64,000 nucleotides of DNA from Candidatus Eisenbergiella intestinipullorum (GTDB lineage: Bacteria; Bacillota; Clostridia; Lachnospirales; Lachnospiraceae). The number at the start of each line of letters is the position of its first letter. Positions within the stretch are counted from its first letter, which is position 1. This document shows positions 7,721 through 16,439 of this stretch, in pieces. Position numbers and translations under genes: made by a program. The notes beneath the pieces are model-generated. The model was not told the origin of the DNA. It did not search any database and was given only the letters and a program-made list of their open reading frames with translations. The DNA lies in assembly GCA_019119815.1 (NCBI GenBank), contig DWWH01000044.1, positions 35,139 through 99,138 of the forward strand, in the 5' to 3' direction.

Positions 7721-9919
7721 ATGAGACGATATTTTCAGCTGGATATTGCGGATAAAAAATACAGGTCTGTTTTGCTGCTGAGCTACAGCACGATAGCCGT
7801 TCTGACGATCATCATATTGCTCGGAGGGATTTTTTCCTGGTTTAACACGCATACCAGAGCGGTTATTTATGATATGTCCATGGAACAGCTTAAGAATCTG
7901 GACACGGTTGTCGCAAATACGCTGGATATGTATCGGATCCAGCTTCAGACTGCCTGGCAGGACAGCGGTGTGAAGGAATATTTTTATACCGGAGAAGAAA
8001 GCTGGGAAAATGAATATCTTGTAGGAAACTATTTTTATAAAATGTGCGTAAATAATAGGACGGCGGATTATGTCTGTCTGTTCAGAGAAGGGCAATATCA
8101 GTATTATGGTCCTCACTATCCGGAAGAACAGGAGAAGCGCCAGATTGAAGAACTGATTCCCAAAACGGAAAATGATACCCAGCAGTTTCTGATAGAGACA
8201 GATTCCGGAAAAAATCTCTGTATTTTTTTGACGGAGAGAAGCGCTGTCGGAGCGGAGCCGGATAAGGGGATTGTGTATTCTCTGAATCTGTCGGAAATGG
8301 AAAGACAGATGATCTCGCAGGAAAATGAAGATTCTGTTTTTCTGGTATTTTCTGACGACGGGCAGGAGATGATGACCGGAAAGCTGGATGCCGGACGGCT
8401 GGACAGAGTCAGAGAACAGCTCATGAAAGACGGACGCGGAAAGCGGAATCAGGAAATGGTGCTGGATGGCCGAAAGTATCTGTACAACAGCCTGTATCAG
8501 GAAGAGATCGGCATGCGCTTCGTATTGCTGCAGGACTATCAGGTCCTGCAGGCGCAGATGAACGGGATCTGGAAAGTCGCTGTCGCCTGTGTGATCGTCA
8601 GTCTTCTTGCCGCGCTTATCCTGGCGGTATTTTTGACCAACAGGCTTTATTATCCGCTGGAGGAATTTTTTGAAAGGCTGCATTTGGGAGAGGCAAGCGT
8701 CGGAGAAGGGGAATACAGCCGGAGACAGGCGGAAATGACAAGCGAGCGGATCATCAGCCAGATCCATATGATGTCGCAGCAATATCATTCAGACGAGGTA
8801 CTTTCTTTTCTGAACGGAGATGAGGGAATGGAAATCCCCATGGCTCTGAAATTGTCGGATCGGAATGAAGAAGCGAGATTCCTGCTGTTCTGGACTCAAA
8901 AGAGAGTATTGGAACGAGCCTGTATGGAAAGGATCCGGGGTCTGCTTACGGAAAATTTTTCCGGATGTAAGCTGACAGCCTTTCAGGAACCCTGTTCTCC
9001 ATGGATCCTGATCTGTCTGAAGGATCCGGTCCGGATCGGAGCGCTGGAAAAAGAAGGGTGGTTCGGCGAACGGATCGATCAAGTCTGCAGGCAGTTTGCG
9101 GAAGAAAAAGGAGTGCAGTTATATTATGCCGTTTCCGGGCTATTGCGGGAGGAAACAGAAATCCGTCCGGCCTTTCAGGAGCTGCAGACGCTTCAGAAAT
9201 ACCATCTCCTTGGACAGAGCGGACAGGGAATGCGGGCAGAGCCGTTTGCAAAACGGGAGAAAATGGAAATTCCGTCCAGGATTTACGGGGAATATCTGAA
9301 TGCGGTGAAAAAGGGAGATGCAGAAGAAGCGAAGAAGCAGCTTCCCGGGATCCTGAAACAGCTGTCCGGCTTTGAGATCCATAAGGTACTGCTGTCGCTG
9401 GCCGGTTTCTGCGTTTCTCTGGAACAGAGCAGCTGGGAACAGGAGCAAGGAGGCAGACAGAGACAGGAAAAATTTCTGGAGCATTATATCAGGCTCTCTT
9501 CCCTGTATGATCTTTCGGAGCTGGAAGAATATCTTGGAAGACTGACAGAGGAGGCCTGTCTGGAAAACAGTGTCTTTCAGGAAAAAACGCTGAGAATGAA
9601 TCTGCTGGACGCGGTGGAGTACATCAGAGAGCATTACAGGGAAGATGCGATCAGCGTGGAACAGGTCGCAGACCGGTTTCATATGTCGGTTTCCTATTTC
9701 AGCAAGCTGTTCCATGAATATACCGGCATGACGTTCCCGGAGTTTATCAATGACCTGCGGCTTACCTATGCGAAAGAGCTTCTTCTGTCGGATCGGGATC
9801 TGAATGTCAAACGGGTGGCTCAGCTGTGCGGCTTCGGTACTACTTCCTATTTTTCTCAGCAGTTCAAGAAAAAATTCGGCATTTCTCCATCAACGGTAAG
9901 GAATATCAGAGAAAAATAA
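7721..9919 (+). CDS. Membrane-anchored AraC-family sensor-regulator
   Basis: A 732-residue protein with two membrane helices (about 16-41 and 285-307) enclosing an extracellular sensor domain of about 240 residues. A cytoplasmic linker follows, and then a C-terminal AraC helix-turn-helix pair (about 628-732: ISVEQVADRFHMSVSYFSKLF and VKRVAQLCGFGTTSYFSQQFKKKFG). In Firmicutes this architecture controls neighbouring sugar transporters in response to extracellular saccharides. It lies directly upstream of permease and binding-protein genes, which are its probable targets. A hairpin terminator separates it from them. No kinase or receiver domain is present, so it acts as a one-component system. 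Confidence 0.88.
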   Translation: MRRYFQLDIADKKYRSVLLLSYSTIAVLTIIILLGGIFSWFNTHTRAVIYDMSMEQLKNLDTVVANTLDMYRIQLQTAWQDSGVKEYFYTGEESWENEYLVGNYFYKMCVNNRTADYVCLFREGQYQYYGPHYPEEQEKRQIEELIPKTENDTQQFLIETDSGKNLCIFLTERSAVGAEPDKGIVYSLNLSEMERQMISQENEDSVFLVFSDDGQEMMTGKLDAGRLDRVREQLMKDGRGKRNQEMVLDGRKYLYNSLYQEEIGMRFVLLQDYQVLQAQMNGIWKVAVACVIVSLLAALILAVFLTNRLYYPLEEFFERLHLGEASVGEGEYSRRQAEMTSERIISQIHMMSQQYHSDEVLSFLNGDEGMEIPMALKLSDRNEEARFLLFWTQKRVLERACMERIRGLLTENFSGCKLTAFQEPCSPWILICLKDPVRIGALEKEGWFGERIDQVCRQFAEEKGVQLYYAVSGLLREETEIRPAFQELQTLQKYHLLGQSGQGMRAEPFAKREKMEIPSRIYGEYLNAVKKGDAEEAKKQLPGILKQLSGFEIHKVLLSLAGFCVSLEQSSWEQEQGGRQRQEKFLEHYIRLSSLYDLSELEEYLGRLTEEACLENSVFQEKTLRMNLLDAVEYIREHYREDAISVEQVADRFHMSVSYFSKLFHEYTGMTFPEFINDLRLTYAKELLLSDRDLNVKRVAQLCGFGTTSYFSQQFKKKFGISPSTVRNIREK

Positions 9920-9936
9920 CAGAAACAGATAAAAAT

Positions 9937-9992
9937 GATATGCATTTTACGGCACTTTTTGTTGAAAAGTGGGTGGAATGCATATCTTTTTT
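9937..9992 (+). terminator. Intrinsic terminator after the AraC-family gene
   Basis: GATATGCATT (9937-9946) pairs perfectly with AATGCATATC (9977-9986) and is followed by six T. An inner stem, CACTTTT/AAAAGTG, strengthens it. About 25 bases later a TATAAT (10017-10022) with a weak TTTCGG -35, 17 bases upstream, could start the transporter operon. Confidence 0.8.
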
Positions 9993-10052
9993 CTTTCGGG
10001 GAAGGAAAGAGATGCTTATAATGGCCCTATCAAGCGAAAGGGAGGAGAAAAG

Positions 10053-11018
10053 ATGTTCAGACCAAAACCAACCTCAGAACATGCCCGAGCCAAAAAGGGA
10101 AATGCGATTCGCAGGTTCAGGCAGGAAATGCCGCTGTATCTGCTGGCTCTGCCGGGAGTGATCGCGCTGCTTCTGTTTTCCTATTTCCCGATGGCGGGAA
10201 TCATTCTTGTATTTAAGGATTACAACTTCCGGGGCGGGATCTTCGGAAGCCCATGGGCGGACCCGATCTATAAGAATTTCAGATTCTTCTTTAATAATCT
10301 TTCCACAGCAATGCGGTCAACGGGTCTGACCGTTATGTACAACCTGCTGTTTTTCCTGGCAGGAACGCTGTTCGCTGTGGCGATCGCGATCATGCTCAGC
10401 GAGATCAAGTCAAAATGGTTCATCAAGGCTTCTCAGAGCCTGATGTTTCTGCCCTATTTTATTTCCTGGATGGTTACGGGGGCAATCCTGTATGCTTTGC
10501 TGAATGTGGATTCCGGGCTGGTAAACCAGCTTTTGATCTCCATGGGAAAAGAGCCGATTGATTTTTATGCGAGGCCGCAGATGTGGATTCTGATCCTGAC
10601 GATCGCCAATACCTGGCAGAGCTGCGGATATACATCCATCATCTATTATGGTGTACTGACCGGGATCGATTCTTCTCTTTATGAAGCGGCAAAAGTGGAC
10701 GGAGCGACGAAGCTGCAGAGTATTTTTAAGATCACGATTCCGCTGCTGCGTCCTACGGTTACGATCCTGTTCCTTCTTTCCGTAGGGAATATGCTGAAGG
10801 GAAATCTGAATATGGTCATAGGTCTGACCAACCTGAATCCCGTATTGTTCCCGACGACGGATCTGATCGACGTTTTTGTGTATAGAAGCGGCGTCAGAAA
10901 CGGAGAGATGGCATTTGCTTCAGCTATTTCGCTTTATCAGTCCCTGTTTGGCTTCCTTCTGGTGATCGCGGCCAACAAAATAGCGGGAAAGATCGATAAA
11001 GATACCACATTGTTTTAG
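10053..11018 (+). CDS. Sugar ABC transporter permease, LplB type
   Basis: A 321-residue integral membrane permease of the binding-protein-dependent transport family. The start is ATG 10053 with GGGAGGAGAAAAG immediately upstream; an earlier in-frame ATG gives an unrelated leader. YLLALPGVIALLLFSYFPMAGIILVFKDYNF is typical of LplB/YtfT-like proteins. The cytoplasmic EAA loop reads EAAKVDGATKLQSIFKITIPLL and contacts the ATPase. No ATP-binding gene is in the module, so a shared ATPase (MsmX-like) encoded elsewhere is expected. It forms a heterodimer with the next gene product. Confidence 0.92.
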   Translation: MFRPKPTSEHARAKKGNAIRRFRQEMPLYLLALPGVIALLLFSYFPMAGIILVFKDYNFRGGIFGSPWADPIYKNFRFFFNNLSTAMRSTGLTVMYNLLFFLAGTLFAVAIAIMLSEIKSKWFIKASQSLMFLPYFISWMVTGAILYALLNVDSGLVNQLLISMGKEPIDFYARPQMWILILTIANTWQSCGYTSIIYYGVLTGIDSSLYEAAKVDGATKLQSIFKITIPLLRPTVTILFLLSVGNMLKGNLNMVIGLTNLNPVLFPTTDLIDVFVYRSGVRNGEMAFASAISLYQSLFGFLLVIAANKIAGKIDKDTTLF

Positions 11019-11031
11019 AGGAGGAAAGGGA

Positions 11032-11922
11032 ATGAAAAAGAAGCTTTACAGTTCGGATTCTGTTTTGCTGGCTGTCTTTTACATCCTGCTCGGATTGATG
11101 GCCGTCATATGTATTTTCCCCATTCTGTTCGCAGTCATCGGATCCTTTACGCCGGAAAGTGAGGTAGCTGTCTCCGGATTTCAGCTTTTCCCGAAGGAGC
11201 TTTCTCTGGAAACCTATCAATATGTGTTCCAGTCGCAGGGAAGCAAGCTTCTGAACGCATATAAGAACAGCATCCTGACGACTGTATGCGGAACCGCCAT
11301 TTCCGTGCTGATCACCGTATGCTATGCTTATGTGCTTTCGGTAAAAGGGTTTCGATTTGGAAACAAGCTGGCGTTTTTTGCTTACTTTACGATGCTGTTT
11401 AACGGAGGAATGCTGGCCTGGTATCTGGTATGCACCAAATATCTGGGAATGAAGGACAATTACGCGGCCATGTTTCTTCCTTATGCGATGAACGTCTTTA
11501 ATATGTATCTGATGCGGAACTTTTTCCGCGGACTTCCGTATGAGCTGGTGGAAAGCGCACAGATGGACGGAGCAGGACATTTCCGCATTCTGGGACAGAT
11601 CATCCTGCCGCTGTCCAAAGCAGGGATCGTGACGATCACGCTGTTTTATGCGCTGCAGTACTGGAATGACTTTTATCTGCCGCTGATGCTGATCAATGAT
11701 GAAAAGTATTATACGATTCAGTACATTCTCTACAAGATGATGTCAAATATCCAGTATCTGGCCGCCAATCCGTCCAGCGCTGTGGCCTCGCATATTGTGC
11801 TTCCGGCGCAGACGATCAAGATGGCGATCACCTGTATTGCCATCGGGCCGATCATATTGGTTTATCCCTTTATCCAGAAGCATTTTGTGAAGGGAGTAAC
11901 GGTAGGCGCACTGAAAGGGTAA
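11032..11922 (+). CDS. Sugar ABC transporter permease, YtcP/LplC type
   Basis: A 296-residue permease, partner of the preceding protein. It has an N-terminal membrane segment (LAVFYILLGLMAVICIFPILFAVIGSF) and an EAA loop reading ESAQMDGAGHFRILGQIILPLSKAGI. The C-terminus GPIILVYPFIQKHFVKGVTVGALKG is the usual ending of this family. It starts 13 bases after the first permease with an AGAGGAGGAAAGG ribosome site, so the two are co-translated. Confidence 0.93.
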   Translation: MKKKLYSSDSVLLAVFYILLGLMAVICIFPILFAVIGSFTPESEVAVSGFQLFPKELSLETYQYVFQSQGSKLLNAYKNSILTTVCGTAISVLITVCYAYVLSVKGFRFGNKLAFFAYFTMLFNGGMLAWYLVCTKYLGMKDNYAAMFLPYAMNVFNMYLMRNFFRGLPYELVESAQMDGAGHFRILGQIILPLSKAGIVTITLFYALQYWNDFYLPLMLINDEKYYTIQYILYKMMSNIQYLAANPSSAVASHIVLPAQTIKMAITCIAIGPIILVYPFIQKHFVKGVTVGALKG

Positions 11923-11962
11923 TTATGACGAAAGTCATAAAATAAAAAAGGAGGACAAAAGG

Positions 11963-13525
11963 ATGAAAAGGAAAAAAATTACGGCACTTCTGACCGCTGC
12001 GGTCATGGGAATATCCCTGCTGGCGTCAGGATGCTCAGGAAAGGACGCAGCAGGAACGGATAGTGCGGCGGAGGGCGGTGCTTCTGCTCAGGAGGCAGCA
12101 GGCTCTGAAGAAACGGAGGAGCCCACACAGGCAACGCTGGTCCTGTACGGGGAAGAATCGCCCAGAATGACGGAATTCGCGGAGAATGAATTCCATGACA
12201 AGGTTCTGGATGCCATTAATGTGGACGTAACGATCCAGTATCTGCCCTGGTCAGAGTATGCGGGAGGGAAAACGGAGCTGATGCTTTCCTCCGGTGAAAA
12301 ATTTGTAACCTACACAGATACGGCATTTTTGTCCAAATGCGTATCGAAGGGATATTATGCGGATCTGACGGAAGCGGCCGAGCTGTATGCGGATGATCTG
12401 AAGAAATACTGCGGCGGAGAAGAAGCGTTCGACATCTGGAAGGTGGATGGAAGACTGTATGCGCTGCCCTTCGGAAACAAACCGAACGCGGGTGAAAACT
12501 ATGTCATTACCACCAGACAGGATCTTCTGGAAGAAGTGGGCATGACGGAGCTGAAGACGCTGGAGGATGTGGAAAAATTCTATACGCTCGCGAAAGAAAA
12601 GCATCCGGACATCATCGCCTTCGGCCGGGGAGGCATTCTGCCCCAGATGGTAAACGGCGTCATAGAATCCGACATGAATGTTTTCCGACTGAACAATTTC
12701 GTATCAACGGACGGAAACAAGCTGGATGATCCGACCGTATACAATTACTATGCTTCGGAAGAGTATAAACAGGCGTGCGAGATTTTCCGGGACTGGTATC
12801 AGAAGGGGCTGATCCCCAGCTATATCATGTCGAACGCTTCTCAGATCGATGCGGAATTCATGGCAGGAAAGGCCCTGTTCGCGGCGGGCGCGAACTACCG
12901 TGTGTTTGAGTATGAGGATGCGGTCAGAAAATCTGATCCGAATGCGAAGTTTAAGAACTATTATCTGGGGGATCAGTCCCGCAAGCCGCTGATGTCCAGA
13001 GGAACCTATTCTACCGCATTTGCCGTCAGCGCCAACGTGGAAGGGAAGGAGCTGGAGGGCTATGTAAAGCTGATCAATCTGCTCCAGAGCAGTCAGGAAT
13101 GGGTCGACCTGATCACATATGGCGTGGAAGGACAGGACTGGAAGCTTACGGAGAGCGGACAGCTTGAGCGGATCAATACGGATACCTTCTTTGAAACCTG
13201 GCTTCCGGATAACATCAATTTCAAACGTTATCCGGAGTATGTGACGGAGGATCAGATCGAAACCTACGAGAACTGGAATGAAGGCTGTATTCCGCAGAAG
13301 GATCTCGGCTTCTCCTTTGACATGACGCCTGTTCAGACGGAATATGCTCAGATGCAGGCGGTGGAACAGGAGTATTTCAACCCGATCACCAACGGTCTGG
13401 TCGATTATGACGAAGCGATCGATGAAGCGCTTACAAAGCTGGAGGAGGCGGGGATCGACCGTTTCCTGGAAGAATACCAGAAGCAGTTCAGCGAGTTTTA
13501 TGCGAATAAGACTGCTCAGGAATAA
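11963..13525 (+). CDS. Extracellular sugar-binding lipoprotein
   Basis: A 520-residue solute-binding protein. The signal peptide (MKRKKITALLTAAVMGISLLASGC) ends in a lipobox with Cys24 as lipid anchor, followed by an acidic Ala/Gly/Glu linker to about residue 54. The mature domain (TQATLVLYGEESPRMTEF..., YADLTEAAELY, FQKGLIPSYI-like segments) is that of LipO-type oligosaccharide-binding proteins paired with LplB/YtcP permeases. It has a very strong AAAAAAGGAGGACAAAAGG ribosome site. It delivers ligand to the two permeases; the ligand is unknown, possibly a galactoside given the hydrolase that follows. Confidence 0.9.
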   Translation: MKRKKITALLTAAVMGISLLASGCSGKDAAGTDSAAEGGASAQEAAGSEETEEPTQATLVLYGEESPRMTEFAENEFHDKVLDAINVDVTIQYLPWSEYAGGKTELMLSSGEKFVTYTDTAFLSKCVSKGYYADLTEAAELYADDLKKYCGGEEAFDIWKVDGRLYALPFGNKPNAGENYVITTRQDLLEEVGMTELKTLEDVEKFYTLAKEKHPDIIAFGRGGILPQMVNGVIESDMNVFRLNNFVSTDGNKLDDPTVYNYYASEEYKQACEIFRDWYQKGLIPSYIMSNASQIDAEFMAGKALFAAGANYRVFEYEDAVRKSDPNAKFKNYYLGDQSRKPLMSRGTYSTAFAVSANVEGKELEGYVKLINLLQSSQEWVDLITYGVEGQDWKLTESGQLERINTDTFFETWLPDNINFKRYPEYVTEDQIETYENWNEGCIPQKDLGFSFDMTPVQTEYAQMQAVEQEYFNPITNGLVDYDEAIDEALTKLEEAGIDRFLEEYQKQFSEFYANKTAQE

Positions 13526-13567
13526 GATGGATTCTGCTGCTCGATAAAAAAAGGGTTTTTATTCGGA

Positions 13568-13614
13568 ACCCGGCCCGTCTGTCGCCGAAAGCGATCGGAA
13601 AGGACGGGCCGGGT
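13568..13614 (+). terminator. Terminator hairpin after the binding-protein gene
   Basis: ACCCGGCCCGTC (13568-13579) and GACGGGCCGGGT (13603-13614) form a perfect 12-bp stem. The downstream T-run is short (GCTGTTTTCC). Confidence 0.65.
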
Positions 13615-13716
13615 CCGCTGTTTTCCGGCCTGACAGCGAACAGCGGCTCAGACTGTGGCGCTGTTCAGCCGGCTCTTTACAGCCCGCACAAAAACGTATC
13701 TTCCCTGCTCTCACTG

Positions 13717-13725
13717 TGCTATAAT
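13717..13725 (+). promoter_or_regulatory. Extended -10 promoter for the glycosidase gene
   Basis: TGCTATAAT is a consensus extended -10; no good -35 is visible 17 bases upstream (TATCTT), which extended -10 promoters tolerate. It lies 55 bases before the start codon, downstream of the terminator, so the hydrolase gene has its own promoter. Confidence 0.6.
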
Positions 13726-13779
13726 TTAACTGAATATCATAAAACGCCGCTGCGGGCGGCAGTCAGGAGGGATTACAGG

Positions 13780-15513
13780 ATGAAGAGACACACACAGTTT
13801 ACGGTTCAGGGGAAACCGTTTTTTTCCATCGGAGGGCAGCTTCATAACTCCACAGGGTATGCGCTGGGTGCTGCAGGAGGGGAAAAGTATGAGCAGGATG
13901 TACGGACCGCGTTTGCCGCGCTGAAAGCGATCGGCGCGAATACGGCGGCGGTCCCGGTCTGCTGGGATGCCTTTGAGCCGGAGGAGGGGAAATTTGACGG
14001 AGATTATGTGCGCCGGATCATCGACCGGGTGAGGGAGCACGGTATGCATGCCGTTCTTTTGTGGTTCGGTACCTGGAAAAACGGACAGATGGAATATACG
14101 CCTGCCTGGGTGAAGGCGGACCGAAAGCGTTTTCCGCGGGCGGTCTGCAAGGACGGTACGGAGACGGCGGCTCTTTCTCCCTTCTATGAGGAGAATCAGC
14201 AGCAGGATCAGAGAGCTTTCTGCCGCCTGATGGAGATCCTGCGGGAGTACGACGGGCAGACGGGAACGGTGATCGCCGTTCAGGTGGAAAATGAACCGGG
14301 CATGTATGCGGCGTCCGTCAGGGACTTCAGTGAAAAGGGAACCCAGGCTTTTCTGGGACAGGTCCCGGAGGCAGTGATCCGGACGGCGGAAGAATGCAGC
14401 GCAGCGGCCCGAACAGGGAGAGAAGACGGCGTGCTGGACTGGATGGATGAAACGCACGCGGTTTCCGGCTGGCTGAGAAGAGCCTGGGAGGAAAACGGAC
14501 GAAAAAGAAGCGGAAGCTGGCAGGAGGTGTTCGGAAGCTTTGGAGCGGAGCTGTGCATGGCCTGGGGAACTGCCCGCTATATTGACAGGATCGCGGAAGC
14601 AGGAAAGCAGATCTACGATATTTTCATGTATGTGAACGTATGGCTGGATGGAAACGGAGAAAAGGGATGGAGCCTGGCCGGGCTGGATTATCCCTCCGGC
14701 GGCGCGGTTTCCAAAGTGCTTCCCCTCTGGCTGAGGGCAGCGGAACATCTGGATGCCATTGCTCCGGACACCTATGAAGGAGACCCGGAAAGCGTCCGGA
14801 GAACACAGGCTCTGTACGATCAGGAGGGACGGGCCTTTTATGTGCCGGAATCCGGAATGAACAGCGTGAACGCTTCCATGGCGGTGGAGGCAGCCGGGAG
14901 GCATTCGGCGGTCGGCTATCATGTCTTTGGAATCGAGAGCGGTCTGGATGAAGACGGAAATCTGAAAAAGCAGGCGGAAGCGGTCCGGCATTCCTTCGTC
15001 ATGCTGCAGAACGCGCAGGAGCTGCTGCAGCGTTATGAAGGAAGCGGAAACGTCCGTACGCTGGTACAGCATGTGGGCCAGGATTCCTGCAGGCTGTCCT
15101 TCGGGGATCTGGTCTGCCGCGTTTCCTTTGCAGGAGCGGGACCGGATTATGCTGGATGGGTGGCTATGGATTGCAGGCATGGAAAAGATCTTTCCGGCGT
15201 CAACCGGGTTCCGGCAAGCCTGGAGGAGGAGATGGCGAGGGGCCTTCTGTTTCGTGCAGGAGAACGGGAATTTTATCTGGTTGGCCACAGGGTGCGGCTG
15301 TATTGGCAGAGGCTCCGGGAAGACGGATCCATTCCGGCCAATCAGCTGAATCTGCAGCACCAGGCCTATAACATGGAATTGCCTGTGATCGAAGAAGGGC
15401 ATTTTGAAAACGGGACGTTCGTGGTGGACAGAAAACGCTCCGGAGATGAGGCGAGACATGGGATCTGGGCTCAGTACGACTGCGGTGTGGTGCACTTTGT
15501 CCTGGGAGAATGA
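13780..15513 (+). CDS. Beta-galactosidase-like glycoside hydrolase (GH35/GH42 type)
   Basis: A 577-residue TIM-barrel glycoside hydrolase. ANTAAVPVCWDAFEPEEGKFD near residues 53-73 is the classic beta-galactosidase opening. The acid/base pair Asn171-Glu172 is in VQVENEPG, and Glu357 in YVPESG is the candidate nucleophile. There is no signal peptide, so it would act on imported oligosaccharides inside the cell. The C-terminal part is a beta-rich domain as in GH35 proteins with DUF5597. The ATG follows AGGAGGGATTACAGG. It lies behind the ABC sugar uptake operon and probably processes its cargo. Family GH35 versus GH42 and the exact sugar remain uncertain. Confidence 0.8.
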   Translation: MKRHTQFTVQGKPFFSIGGQLHNSTGYALGAAGGEKYEQDVRTAFAALKAIGANTAAVPVCWDAFEPEEGKFDGDYVRRIIDRVREHGMHAVLLWFGTWKNGQMEYTPAWVKADRKRFPRAVCKDGTETAALSPFYEENQQQDQRAFCRLMEILREYDGQTGTVIAVQVENEPGMYAASVRDFSEKGTQAFLGQVPEAVIRTAEECSAAARTGREDGVLDWMDETHAVSGWLRRAWEENGRKRSGSWQEVFGSFGAELCMAWGTARYIDRIAEAGKQIYDIFMYVNVWLDGNGEKGWSLAGLDYPSGGAVSKVLPLWLRAAEHLDAIAPDTYEGDPESVRRTQALYDQEGRAFYVPESGMNSVNASMAVEAAGRHSAVGYHVFGIESGLDEDGNLKKQAEAVRHSFVMLQNAQELLQRYEGSGNVRTLVQHVGQDSCRLSFGDLVCRVSFAGAGPDYAGWVAMDCRHGKDLSGVNRVPASLEEEMARGLLFRAGEREFYLVGHRVRLYWQRLREDGSIPANQLNLQHQAYNMELPVIEEGHFENGTFVVDRKRSGDEARHGIWAQYDCGVVHFVLGE

Positions 15514-15558
15514 CGGATCAAAGAAGCGGGAAGCCGTGGAATGCGGTTTTCCGGGACC

Positions 15559-15924
15559 TTACCGGGCGGACGGACAGGCGATCTGCACCAGATCCTCGAT
15601 CATGTGATGAAGGAGCTGGGCCCGGTCGCTTTCCGCAGCCTTATAATAGACCTCTTTTCCATCCCGGCGGCTGGTGATCAGACCAGCCGCCTTTAATTGT
15701 CTCAGGTGGTGGGAAACGGCAGGACTGCTCATATCCATCAGGGCAGAGAGATTGATAACGCACTCCTCACAGTGGCACAGCAGCCAGAAGATTCGGATCC
15801 GGCTTCCGTCGCCGAGCTGCTTGAAAATATCCGCAACCGTCTGAAAGGTATCCGGACTGGGCATTTCCTCCGGCTGCTGTTCAATTTGTTGCCCGTGATC
15901 GTGGGGCAATCTGCATTTTGTCAT
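15559..15924 (-). CDS. ArsR/CadC-type metal-responsive repressor
   Basis: A 121-residue winged-helix repressor. The core (DIFKQLGDGSRIRIFWLLCHCEECVINLSALMDMSSPAVSHHLRQLKAAGLI...KEVYYKA) is the ArsR/SmtB fold. Candidate metal ligands are Cys50, Cys52 and Cys55 in CHCEEC plus the N-terminal Cys4/His8/His10, resembling the CadC N-alpha3 site, and Asp/His residues in the last helix as in CzrA. It is divergent from the HMA and P-type ATPase genes and should repress them until Zn, Cd or Pb binds. The ATG has CGGAGGC upstream on the minus strand. Confidence 0.9.
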   Translation of the reverse strand: MTKCRLPHDHGQQIEQQPEEMPSPDTFQTVADIFKQLGDGSRIRIFWLLCHCEECVINLSALMDMSSPAVSHHLRQLKAAGLITSRRDGKEVYYKAAESDRAQLLHHMIEDLVQIACPSAR

Positions 15925-15969
15925 GGAAGCCTCCGTTCTGAAGCGTTTTGCGGTATTTTCTTCGCAACC

Positions 15970-15998
15970 ATTGTATCACATCTGCAGGAAGCGTGCAA
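15970..15998 (-). promoter_or_regulatory. Promoter of the ArsR-type gene
   Basis: Read on the minus strand, TTGCAC (15998-15993) and TACAAT (15975-15970) are separated by 17 bases, a good sigma-A promoter 46 bases before the start codon. Confidence 0.7.
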
Positions 15999-16024
15999 AG
16001 AATATGAAAAAAAGGAAAAAGGGA

Positions 16025-16053
16025 TTGACGAAAACGGAAAAAACGCTTATGAT
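16025..16053 (+). promoter_or_regulatory. Promoter of the metal-efflux operon
   Basis: TTGACG (16025-16030) and TATGAT (16048-16053) are separated by exactly 17 bases, close to the sigma-A consensus. The predicted start site falls at or just before the operator-like repeat at 16062-16083, so a bound repressor would block initiation. Confidence 0.8.
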
Positions 16054-16061
16054 AGAATCAT

Positions 16062-16083
16062 CAATTAAATAATTGCTTAATTG
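16062..16083. promoter_or_regulatory. ArsR-family operator
   Basis: CAATTA-AA-TAATTG (16062-16075) is a perfect inverted repeat, and a further TAATTG follows at 16078-16083. A/T-rich repeats of this kind are usual ArsR/SmtB binding sites, and its place at the transcription start of the HMA/ATPase operon fits that role. Confidence 0.65.
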
Positions 16084-16102
16084 TTAAAAAATGGAGGCAA
16101 AG

Positions 16103-16321
16103 ATGAAAAAGACCTATAAAATTGACGTGGACTGCGCAAACTGTGCAAATAAAATGGAAGAAGCCGCAAAGAAGACGGAAGGCGTGAAGAATGCCACGGT
16201 AAATTTCATGATGCTGAAAATGATTGTGGAATTTGAGGAGGGGCAGGATCCGAAGGCTGTCATGCAGACGGTGCGCAGAAACTGCAAAAGAGTGGAGGAC
16301 GACTGCGAGATTTTCCTTTGA
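16103..16321 (+). CDS. Stand-alone heavy-metal-associated (HMA) protein
   Basis: A 72-residue ferredoxin-like metallochaperone domain: KTYKIDVDCANCANKMEEAAKKTEGV carries the metal-binding Cys11-x-x-Cys14. The start is ATG 16103, five bases after GGAGG; an ATG 12 bases earlier overlaps that ribosome site. The downstream P-type ATPase lacks its own N-terminal HMA domain, so this protein looks like that domain encoded separately, handing Zn/Cd to the pump in the cytoplasm. Confidence 0.88.
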   Translation: MKKTYKIDVDCANCANKMEEAAKKTEGVKNATVNFMMLKMIVEFEEGQDPKAVMQTVRRNCKRVEDDCEIFL

Positions 16322-16439
16322 TGCCAGGGACTGCCCGGACCTGATCACCCCGGAGACGAAAGCCTCCGGGATGTGCCGCCGGTTCTGACTGACAGGGGGG
16401 CAGCGCGCTGTTTTGCCATGCCCCGGAATGGAGATTGAT

